Made by a program: the position numbers and the translations under genes. Below are positions 1-5,643 of a DNA stretch of 7,078 bases, piece by piece. Source of the DNA: Reyranella sp. (GTDB lineage: Bacteria > Pseudomonadota > Alphaproteobacteria > Reyranellales > Reyranellaceae). Under the pieces are notes generated by a model. That model was not told the origin of the DNA, ran no database searches, and was given only the letters and a program-made list of their open reading frames with translations. Position 1 is the stretch's first letter. Each line of letters starts with the position of its first letter. The stretch spans positions 1-7,078 of the forward strand of contig SCVT01000281.1 in NCBI GenBank assembly GCA_004296815.1. Direction: 5' to 3'.

Positions 1-150
1 GATGGTTGTTGTTAGTGCCCCTCTGCCCTTCGCGGGCAACCGTCGCAGCTCAATTTCAGAGGGTTGGTGTCCGCCGCCACAAACCGGTCGGACCAAAGCC
101 CCCCAAGGGGCTATCGGAACGTAGTCTCATTCCCCCTGATTGCCAACCGA
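1..150. other. Region downstream of prmC without a supported gene
   Basis: Apart from the hairpin at 92-112 I find no convincing gene. Related alphaproteobacteria often carry a DUF4167 gene after prmC. The minus strand near the edge has a purine-rich AGAGGGG at about 18-24 followed by an ACAACAACC stretch, but no start codon for such a gene lies inside the window, so none is called. Confidence 0.5.
92..112 (-). terminator. Weak terminator-like hairpin downstream of prmC
   Basis: About 40 nt after the prmC stop, the minus strand reads AGCCCC, a 4-nt loop TTGG, then GGGGCT (stem 97-102 with 107-112), followed by TTTGGT. The stem is six perfect GC-rich pairs but the T-run is only three bases, so termination would be weak. 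It could close the rodZ-to-prmC transcript. Confidence 0.35.
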
Positions 151-990
151 TTAATGCTGCGACGCCACCACGCGGTCGATGCCGCCGAGGTCCTTCCGGG
201 GAGGTGTCGGAACCAGCCCGGCTGCAGCGAAAATACCCGCAATATCAGGAGCTTGGCGCTCGCCACCCTCGACGACCACCCAGCCGCCGGGGACCAGCAA
301 TCGGGCCGATTCCGCGGCGATTATCCGATAGGGTGCCAGCCCGTCCGGGCCCCCGTCGAGGGCCAGTTTGGGCTCGTGCAAAGCGACCTCCGGCATGAGC
401 CCGCCAATCGTTTCGCTCTCGATGTAGGGCGGGTTGGAAACAACAAGATCGAACGGTGTTCCGAGTCCGTCCGTCCATCCCGGTTGCCGCCAGTCGGCCG
501 TCACGAACGTCGTCCGCGACGCCACACCGAGGGCTTCCGCATTGGCGCGCGCGACCTCGAGCGCGGCACCCGAGGCATCCATCGCGACACCGCTGGCTTG
601 GGGATACTCCCTGAGCAGCGTCAGCAGCAGGCAGCCCGATCCAACACCGAGATCGAGCATGCGCAGCGGCTGGCTGCGATCGGCGAAGAGATCGAGGACC
701 GTCTCGATCACCGTCTCGCTGTCGGGCCGCGGGATCAGCACCGCCGGCGAGACCTTGAACGGCAGACCCCAGAATTCGCGTTCGCCCAGGATGTAGGCCA
801 TCGGCTCGCGCCGCACGCGCCGCGCCGTGAGCTCGCGCAGCCTCGCCATCGCATCGGCCGGCGCGGCGTCCGGACCGCGCGCGATCAATTGCTCGACCGT
901 GAGGCGTGCGGCATGGCTCAGGAGAAGGCGCGCCTCGAAGCGGACATTGTCGATGCCGGCGGCCGTCAGCGCGACCGCGGTGTCGCGCAA
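151..990 (-). CDS. prmC: Peptide chain release factor N5-glutamine methyltransferase PrmC (HemK)
   Basis: 279 residues from the TTG at 990. PrmC uses S-adenosylmethionine to N5-methylate the glutamine of the release-factor GGQ loop, which increases termination efficiency. An N-terminal helical substrate-binding region (about 1-75, ending GEREFWGLPF) and IPRPDSETVIE (86-96) precede a Rossmann-type methyltransferase domain with motif I DLGVGSGC (113-120) and the glutamine-binding NPPY (186-189). The stop is TAA. The start is uncertain: the TTG is the first conventional start after the upstream in-frame stop, but it has no ribosome site and trims the usual N-terminus. In-frame residues just upstream (NATYDAL) look like family sequence, and a CTG at 1014 overlapping the prfA stop would give 287 residues. 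Position after prfA supports release-factor specificity rather than the ribosomal-protein relative PrmB. Confidence 0.95.
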   Translation of the reverse strand: MRDTAVALTAAGIDNVRFEARLLLSHAARLTVEQLIARGPDAAPADAMARLRELTARRVRREPMAYILGEREFWGLPFKVSPAVLIPRPDSETVIETVLDLFADRSQPLRMLDLGVGSGCLLLTLLREYPQASGVAMDASGAALEVARANAEALGVASRTTFVTADWRQPGWTDGLGTPFDLVVSNPPYIESETIGGLMPEVALHEPKLALDGGPDGLAPYRIIAAESARLLVPGGWVVVEGGERQAPDIAGIFAAAGLVPTPPRKDLGGIDRVVASQH

Positions 991-1010
991 CAGCGCATCG
1001 TACGTCGCGT

Positions 1011-2075
1011 TCAGGCCGCGAGCTCCGCCAGCCGCGACGCCTCGTCGTCAGCAGTCAGCGCGTCGACGATCTCGTCGAGCCCCCGCCCCTCCAGAATCTC
1101 GGCGAGGTTGTAGAGCGTAAGGTTGATGCGATGGTCGGTGACGCGGCTCTGCGGGAAGTTGTAGGTGCGGATGCGCTCGCTGCGATCGCCGCTGCCGACC
1201 TGCCCCTTGCGATCGGCGGCGCGCTGGGCGTCGAGCCTCTGCCGCTCCGCGTCGTAGAGACGGGCGCGCAGGATCTTCATCGCCTTGGCGCGGTTCTTGT
1301 GCTGGCTCTTCTCGTCCTGCTGGCTGACGACGACGCCTGTCGGCAGGTGGGTGATGCGCACCGCCGAGTCCGTCGTGTTGACCGACTGGCCCCCCGGCCC
1401 CGAGGCACGAAAGACGTCGATGCGCAGGTCCTTCTCGTCGATCTTGATGTCGACGTCCTCGGCCTCCGGCAGCACCGCGACGGTCGCGGCCGACGTATGG
1501 ATGCGGCCCGAAGCCTCGGTGGCCGGCACGCGCTGCACACGATGCACGCCCGATTCGAACTTGAGGCGGGCGAAGACGCTTCGTCCGGTGACGGTGGCGA
1601 TCGCCTCCCGGTAACCGCCGATGCCGGTATCCGAAAGCTCCATGACCTCGAACTTCCAGCCGTGCTCGGCGGCATAGCGCTGGTACATGCGGAAGAGGTC
1701 GGCCGCAAACAGCGCCGCCTCGTCACCGCCGGTGCCGGCGCGAATCTCAAGGATGGCGTTCTTCTCGTCGGCGGCATCCTTCGGCAGGAGCATGCGCTTC
1801 ACGTTACGCTCGAGATCGGGCAGCCGTTTCTTGATCTCGGCCGCCTCCTCCTCCGCCATCGCCTTCATGTCGGGATCGGCGGCCATCGCCTCGGCGTCCT
1901 TCAGCTCCTGCTCGGCCTTGCGCCACTCGTTGACCGTCTCAACCAGGGGGCCGAGATCGGCATATTCCTTGGAGGCCGCGACGAACTTCTGCGAATCGAG
2001 GTTGCCCGCGGAGAGCGCCGCCTGCAGCTCGGCATGACGCGCGACGATCTGTTGGAGCTTGAGAAGAAGCGACAT
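1011..2075 (-). CDS. prfA: Peptide chain release factor 1 (RF1)
   Basis: 354 residues, normal RF1 length. It recognises UAA and UAG in the ribosomal A site and triggers peptidyl-tRNA hydrolysis. Domain 1 is the alpha-helical, charged N-terminus (about 1-105). Domain 2 contains the stop-codon-reading tripeptide Pro184-Ala185-Thr186 in RVPATE, diagnostic of RF1 rather than RF2 (which has SPF). Domain 3 carries the catalytic GGQ at 228-230 in SGPGGQSVN, followed by [14 protein letters not shown]. The ATG is preceded by a good GAAGG site in the end of hisS, one base after the hisS stop. The next gene, prmC, encodes the enzyme that methylates the GGQ glutamine (Gln230), so substrate and modifying enzyme are adjacent. 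No anomalies. Confidence 0.98.
   Translation of the reverse strand: MSLLLKLQQIVARHAELQAALSAGNLDSQKFVAASKEYADLGPLVETVNEWRKAEQELKDAEAMAADPDMKAMAEEEAAEIKKRLPDLERNVKRMLLPKDAADEKNAILEIRAGTGGDEAALFAADLFRMYQRYAAEHGWKFEVMELSDTGIGGYREAIATVTGRSVFARLKFESGVHRVQRVPATEASGRIHTSAATVAVLPEAEDVDIKIDEKDLRIDVFRASGPGGQSVNTTDSAVRITHLPTGVVVSQQDEKSQHKNRAKAMKILRARLYDAERQRLDAQRAADRKGQVGSGDRSERIRTYNFPQSRVTDHRINLTLYNLAEILEGRGLDEIVDALTADDEASRLAELAA
1023..1026 (-). promoter_or_regulatory. Shine-Dalgarno-like GGAG in the prfA 3' end, upstream of prmC
   Basis: GGAG on the minus strand is 8 nt from an in-frame CTG at 1014 (part of CTGA overlapping the prfA stop) but 32 nt from the TTG at 990. If functional it points to initiation at the CTG rather than at the TTG. 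Confidence 0.35.
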
Positions 2076-2076
2076 G

Positions 2077-3318
2077 TCAGGCCTTCAACGCCCCGGCCAG
2101 GCCGTCGAGCGGGACTTCGCGCTGGCTGCCGCTGTCGAGGTCCTTGAGCTGCACAACGCCCTTGGCCAGCTCGTCGTCGCCCAGGATGATGGCGGCACGC
2201 GCGTTGAGCTTGTTGGCCCGCTGCATGCGGCGCTTCATGTTGCCGCGATACTCCTGTTCGACGGCAATACCCAGCTTGCGCAAGCCGCGCGCGATGCCGA
2301 GCGCCTTGGCCTCGGCCGCCGGCCCCAGCGGGGCGATGACGACCGGGCGCGGCTCGGCCGCGGGTTCGTTGCACAGCATCATCAGCCGCTCGATGCCACC
2401 GGCCCAGCCGATGCCTGCGGTCGGCGGACCACCCAGCTCCGCGATCAGCCCGTCGTAGCGGCCGCCGCCCAGCACCGTGCCCTGGGCGCCGATCTGGTCG
2501 GTCACGAACTCGAAGGCGGTGTGAGTGTAGTAGTCGAGGCCGCGCACCAGCCCGGCATCGACCTGGAACGAGACGCCGGCCGCGACCAGGCCGTCCTGCA
2601 CGGTCTTGAAGAAGTCGCGGCTCGCCTGGTTGAGGTGGTCGGTGAAAGACGGCGCGTCCCGGTTGAGCGCGATGTCGCCCTCGTCCTTGCTGTCGAGGAT
2701 GCGCAGCGGGTTTCGTTGCAGGCGACTCTTTGAATCCTCCGACAGCTTGTCGAGGTGTCCGGAGTAGAAGTCGACCAGCACCTTGCGGTAGACGGCACGG
2801 CATTCCGGGTCGCCAAGCGAGTTGACCTTGAGCACGCAGCGCTCGAGAATTCCGAGACGATCCAGGATGTCGGCCGCTACAGAGATCACCTCGATGTCGG
2901 CACCGGGCTCCGGCGCGCCCAGCACCTCGAGGTCGATCTGGTGGAACTGGCGCTGGCGGCCCTTCTGCGGCCGCTCGTAGCGGAACATCGGGCCGGCGGC
3001 GAAGACCTTGAGCGGAAGCTGCTGCGCCAGCTCGCCGTTGGAGACGAAGGCGCGGCAGATGCCGGCCGTGTACTCGGGCCGCAGGGTGAGCGATTCGTTG
3101 CCGCGATCGTTGAAGGTGTACATCTCCTTCGACACGACGTCGGTCGCCTCGCCGATGCCGCGTGCGAACAGCTCGGTGAATTCGAAGATGGGCGTGGCCA
3201 TCTCGCGGTAGCCGTAGAGGCGCGCCACGTCGCGCGCTGTGTCGACGACATGCCGGAAGCGCCGGTACTCGTCGGGGAGGAGGTCGTGCGTGCCGCGCAC
3301 GGGTTGCATTTTGCTCAC
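2077..3318 (-). CDS. hisS: Histidine-tRNA ligase (HisRS)
   Basis: 413 residues; a class II aminoacyl-tRNA synthetase that charges tRNA-His in the cytoplasm, normally as a homodimer. Motifs in order: the opening [20 protein letters not shown] (about 78-86); motif 2 [19 protein letters not shown] (109-127); the histidine-specific [15 protein letters not shown] (257-271); motif 3 [14 protein letters not shown] (302-315); and the C-terminal anticodon-binding domain from about 325 ([28 protein letters not shown]). Arg113, Glu115, Arg116 and Gln118 fall at the same numbers as in E. coli, so this is the canonical type rather than the divergent alphaproteobacterial type. I prefer the GTG start at 3318 on ribosome-site spacing. 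The stop TGA is followed by one base and then the prfA ATG. Confidence 0.97.
   Translation of the reverse strand: MSKMQPVRGTHDLLPDEYRRFRHVVDTARDVARLYGYREMATPIFEFTELFARGIGEATDVVSKEMYTFNDRGNESLTLRPEYTAGICRAFVSNGELAQQLPLKVFAAGPMFRYERPQKGRQRQFHQIDLEVLGAPEPGADIEVISVAADILDRLGILERCVLKVNSLGDPECRAVYRKVLVDFYSGHLDKLSEDSKSRLQRNPLRILDSKDEGDIALNRDAPSFTDHLNQASRDFFKTVQDGLVAAGVSFQVDAGLVRGLDYYTHTAFEFVTDQIGAQGTVLGGGRYDGLIAELGGPPTAGIGWAGGIERLMMLCNEPAAEPRPVVIAPLGPAAEAKALGIARGLRKLGIAVEQEYRGNMKRRMQRANKLNARAAIILGDDELAKGVVQLKDLDSGSQREVPLDGLAGALKA
2082..2086 (-). promoter_or_regulatory. Ribosome binding site of prfA inside the hisS 3' end
   Basis: GAAGG on the minus strand lies within the last hisS codons, 6 nt before the prfA ATG at 2075. 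With the TGACATG junction it implies translational coupling of hisS and prfA. Confidence 0.6.
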
Positions 3319-3327
3319 GGGAAATCG

Positions 3328-3331
3328 CCTT
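3328..3331 (-). promoter_or_regulatory. Ribosome binding site deciding the hisS GTG start
   Basis: AAGG on the minus strand lies 9 nt upstream of the GTG at 3318 but 18 nt upstream of the in-frame ATG at 3309. The spacing favours the GTG start, giving [10 protein letters not shown], which aligns with the E. coli opening MAKNIQAIRG. Confidence 0.5.
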
Positions 3332-3364
3332 GGAAAATTCGTCGAAGGAAGGAAGCCTGGACCG

Positions 3365-4501
3365 CTACTCCGCGGCGGCGCGATGTCGGTCCGCTTCCGC
3401 GACCTTGGCGGCCTCGATCTCGGCCGCCTTCTTCTCGATCAGCTCGACCAGATGGTCGACGACGTTGGCGTCCTTCAACCGATGGTGCGGAACGCCGGCA
3501 ATGTAGACCTGGTGGGTGTCGTTGCCGCCGCCGGTGAAGCCGATATCGGTCTCGCGCGCCTCGCCGGGACCGTTCACGACGCATCCGATCACCGACACCG
3601 TCATCGGCGTGGTGATGTGGGCGACGCGCTTCTCCAAAGCCTCCACCGTGCGGATCACGTCGTACTGCTGCCGGGCACAGGACGGGCAGGAGATGATGTT
3701 GACGCCGCGATGCCGGAGGTTGAGCGCCTTCAGCATCTCGAACCCGACGCGCACCTCTTCTTCCGGTTCGGCCGAGAGCGAGACGCGGACCGTGTCGCCG
3801 ATGCCGGCCCACAGGAGCGCGCCGAGGCCGATCGAGGACTTCACCGTGCCGGTACGCAGGCCGCCCGCCTCGGTGACGCCGATGTGCAGCGGGTAGTCGC
3901 AGGCGTCCGCGAGCTGTTGATAGGCCGCGACCGCCAGGAAGACGTCGGACGCCTTCACGCTGATCTTGAACTCGTGGAAATCGTGATCCTGCAGGATCCG
4001 CGCATGATCGAGCGCACTCTCGACCATCGCCTCGGGGCAGGGCTCGCCGTACTTCTCAAGCAGGTCCTTCTCCAGCGAGCCGGCATTGACGCCGATACGC
4101 ATGGAGCAGCCATGGTCCTTGGCGGCCTTCACGACCTCGCGGACGCGATCGGCGCTGCCGATATTGCCGGGGTTGATGCGGAGGCAGGCAGCACCCGCCT
4201 CGGCCGCCTCGATGGCGCGCTTATAGTGGAAGTGGATGTCGGCCACGATCGGGACCTTGGCCGCCCGCACGATCCGGGGCATCGCCGCCGTCGAATCCTC
4301 GTCCGGGCACGACACGCGGATGATGTCGACACCCGCCTCCTCGCATCGGCGGATCTGGGCGATGGTGGCCTCGGCGTCCGCCGTCAGCGTGTTGGTCATG
4401 GTCTGGACCGTGATCGGCGAGTCGCCGCCGACCGGCACGGATCCGACCATCACCCGCCGCGACTTGCGGCGCACGATGTCGCGATAGGGCCTGATGCTCA
4501 T
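3365..4501 (-). CDS. ispG: 4-hydroxy-3-methylbut-2-en-1-yl diphosphate synthase IspG (GcpE)
   Basis: 378 residues, the usual length of the two-domain bacterial form. In the non-mevalonate (MEP) pathway this cytoplasmic iron-sulfur enzyme reductively opens MEcPP to HMBPP, the penultimate step to IPP and DMAPP. The N-terminal TIM barrel spans about 20-265 ([49 protein letters not shown]). The C-terminal domain carries the cluster ligands: Cys272 and Cys275 in CPSC, Cys307 in GCVVNGPGE and Glu314, matching E. coli Cys270, Cys273, Cys305 and Glu312. Nothing essential is missing. The ATG start gives the family-typical opening [15 protein letters not shown], although only a weak CAGG precedes it. 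It lies 72 nt after rodZ and 46 nt before hisS. Confidence 0.98.
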   Translation of the reverse strand: MSIRPYRDIVRRKSRRVMVGSVPVGGDSPITVQTMTNTLTADAEATIAQIRRCEEAGVDIIRVSCPDEDSTAAMPRIVRAAKVPIVADIHFHYKRAIEAAEAGAACLRINPGNIGSADRVREVVKAAKDHGCSMRIGVNAGSLEKDLLEKYGEPCPEAMVESALDHARILQDHDFHEFKISVKASDVFLAVAAYQQLADACDYPLHIGVTEAGGLRTGTVKSSIGLGALLWAGIGDTVRVSLSAEPEEEVRVGFEMLKALNLRHRGVNIISCPSCARQQYDVIRTVEALEKRVAHITTPMTVSVIGCVVNGPGEARETDIGFTGGGNDTHQVYIAGVPHHRLKDANVVDHLVELIEKKAAEIEAAKVAEADRHRAAAE

Positions 4502-4507
4502 GCCTGC

Positions 4508-4536
4508 AATGTAGCGACCGCGGCCCGGCTTATCCA
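4508..4536 (-). promoter_or_regulatory. Possible promoter directly abutting ispG
   Basis: On the minus strand TGGATA (4531-4536) and TACATT (4508-4513) are separated by 17 nt; each matches four of six sigma-70 consensus bases. The -10-like box ends 6 nt before the ispG ATG, which would place the transcript start at or beside the start codon. ispG also has no convincing Shine-Dalgarno, so a leaderless message is possible. Weak pattern evidence. Confidence 0.25.
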
Positions 4537-4561
4537 GCCGACGCGCTGACCGACCGGGCCG
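4521..4561. repeat. Inverted repeat between rodZ and ispG
   Basis: Perfect 8-bp arms cggcccgg (4521-4528) and ccgggccg (4554-4561) enclose a 25-nt loop that contains a further 4-bp cagc/gctg pairing. No T-run follows on the minus strand, so it is not a classical terminator. It could be an RNA hairpin that stabilises or partly attenuates the message between rodZ and ispG, or simply chance in GC-rich DNA. Confidence 0.45.
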
Positions 4562-4573
4562 GCCGAAGGGGCG

Positions 4574-5563
4574 CTAGCGCGCCTCGATGATGCGGTAGGC
4601 GATGCCTGCCGGGACGGTATAGCTCTCGCCCGCCCGCACGTAGGTCTGCGCCAGGACGTCGCCGTTAGGCGCCCGAAGCTCGACCCAGCTGTTGATGCGC
4701 ACGCTCACAGGCGTGTCGAACCGTACGGGGATCGACGGCGCGACCGCGGCGTCCGGTGCGGGCGCCGGCACGCGTGCTTCCTCGACGGCGGCGGGCTGCT
4801 GCGGCGTATTCGCGCGCGGCTGCTCGACGATGACCGGCGGCTGCGCGGCCTGCGCCTGCCCGATCGCCGGCACGGTCATCGTGACCGACGGCGGTGGTGC
4901 CGGAACAGCGATGACGACCGGCGGCGGGGCCAGCGGCGCGGCAGGTGCCGTAGACGCGGCGGACGTCGTCGATGCGGCAGGTGTCGTCGAATCGTAACGC
5001 TGTGCAGGCCACGCCTCTGACGGCGACATGGTCGTCGTGCGAGTCTCCTGCACCGGCGCGGCCGGCGCCTCGACGGGCGGCGTGCTGGGACGCGAGGCGA
5101 GGAGCCGATCGGGAACCGGCGGAACCTTTTCCGCCAGGATCGCCTGCTCGCGCGGCATGTAGTGCCATACACCGTAGCCCGCGCCGACGACCAGCAGGAT
5201 GGTCAGCACGGCGAGGCCGATCGGCGCGCGCTTCTCGACGATCGGGAAGTCGGCCGGCAGGGCGACAGGACGCTTGATCGGAACGGGGCCCGAGAGGTGA
5301 TAGGCCGTCATGACCTTCTCGGGATCGAGATCGACATGAGCGGCGTAGGCACGCAGGAAGGCCGGGATGTAAGCAGCACCCGGCAGCTTGTCGAAGCGAC
5401 CTTCCTCGATCGCCTCGAGATGGCTGCGACGGATACGCAGGCTCTTCTCGATATCCGTCAGGCTGAGTCCGCGCGCCTCACGCTGGTCGCGCAGGAGTCG
5501 ACCCACCGCGCGGCCCGGTGCGGCCTCGCGCTCGATCGCCCGCCAGTCAACCTGATCCGGCAT
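4574..5563 (-). CDS. rodZ: RodZ-family membrane-anchored HTH protein with a shortened C-terminal domain
   Basis: 329 residues. RodZ proteins link the MreB cytoskeleton to the inner membrane and help set cell shape. Visible order: a cytoplasmic helix-turn-helix of the HTH_25/Xre type at about 18-85 (LLRDQREARGLSLTDIEK, then RRSHLEAIEEGRFDKLPG); a basic pair KR at 111-112; one transmembrane helix at about 114-134; a long Pro/Ala/Thr-rich, presumably periplasmic linker at about 146-275; and a C-terminal beta segment (SWVELRAPNGDVLAQ, RAGESYTVPAG) resembling the first half of DUF4115. The protein ends soon after VPAG, so the second half usual in alphaproteobacterial relatives (the Asn-Ala-Gly and Val-Asp-Gly strands) is absent. 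The adjacent rodZ-ispG-hisS order also occurs in gammaproteobacteria. The start is fixed by the AGGGA site. Family assignment is confident; the MreB role is inferred from the family. Confidence 0.85.
   Translation of the reverse strand: MPDQVDWRAIEREAAPGRAVGRLLRDQREARGLSLTDIEKSLRIRRSHLEAIEEGRFDKLPGAAYIPAFLRAYAAHVDLDPEKVMTAYHLSGPVPIKRPVALPADFPIVEKRAPIGLAVLTILLVVGAGYGVWHYMPREQAILAEKVPPVPDRLLASRPSTPPVEAPAAPVQETRTTTMSPSEAWPAQRYDSTTPAASTTSAASTAPAAPLAPPPVVIAVPAPPPSVTMTVPAIGQAQAAQPPVIVEQPRANTPQQPAAVEEARVPAPAPDAAVAPSIPVRFDTPVSVRINSWVELRAPNGDVLAQTYVRAGESYTVPAGIAYRIIEAR
4938..4989 (-). repeat. Imperfect direct repeat in the RodZ Ala/Thr/Ser linker
   Basis: A 16-nt segment at 4938-4953 recurs at 4974-4989 with 14 of 16 bases identical, offset by 36 nt (12 codons). 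It encodes part of the low-complexity PAASTTSAASTAPAAP linker. This looks like ordinary slippage or duplication in a disordered linker. Confidence 0.5.
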
Positions 5564-5569
5564 TGATAG

Positions 5570-5574
5570 TCCCT
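5570..5574 (-). promoter_or_regulatory. Ribosome binding site of the rodZ-like gene
   Basis: AGGGA on the minus strand, followed by a 6-nt spacer (CTATCA) and the ATG at 5563. This fixes the start of the HTH protein and is one of the clearest Shine-Dalgarno sites in the window. Confidence 0.7.
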
Positions 5575-5593
5575 GCTTGTCCCCTCACATGGA

Positions 5594-5622
5594 GTTTTAG
5601 CAGAGGCCCATTGATAGGGCAA
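5594..5622 (-). promoter_or_regulatory. Candidate sigma-70-type promoter for rodZ and downstream genes
   Basis: On the minus strand a TTGCCC box (5617-5622) and a TAAAAC box (5594-5599) are separated by exactly 17 nt. Each matches four of six consensus bases. They sit in a locally AT-richer gap between ptsP and rodZ, and the predicted start point leaves a leader of roughly 25 nt before the rodZ ATG. This would let rodZ-ispG-hisS-prfA-prmC be transcribed independently of ptsP. The call rests on sequence pattern alone. Confidence 0.4.
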
Positions 5623-5643
5623 AAGCGATTCGACTTTTCGGCG

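Noticed and set aside
1..60. Start of a DUF4167-type gene at the left edge
   Set aside because: An Asn-rich codon run is possible at the very edge, but that frame has a stop about 50 nt upstream and no start codon inside the window, so it cannot be called.
64..1113. A 349-codon plus-strand open frame opposite prmC
   Set aside because: Antisense to a clear methyltransferase gene; Arg-rich composition typical of a GC-rich shadow frame.
906..2147. A 413-codon plus-strand open frame opposite prfA
   Set aside because: It mirrors the prfA codons and has an Arg/Leu/Val-rich, low-information translation with no family motif; it is an antisense shadow.
1901..2803. A 300-codon minus-strand frame overlapping hisS and prfA in a different phase
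   Set aside because: Same-strand off-frame reading of hisS and the start of prfA. Its Arg/Gly/Ala-rich translation is that of a shifted frame, and both real genes are intact, so it is not evidence of a frameshift.
3239..4549. A 436-codon plus-strand open frame opposite ispG and the hisS 5' end
   Set aside because: It lies antisense to genes with unmistakable family motifs. Long open antisense frames are expected in GC-rich coding DNA, and its translation shows no recognisable domain.
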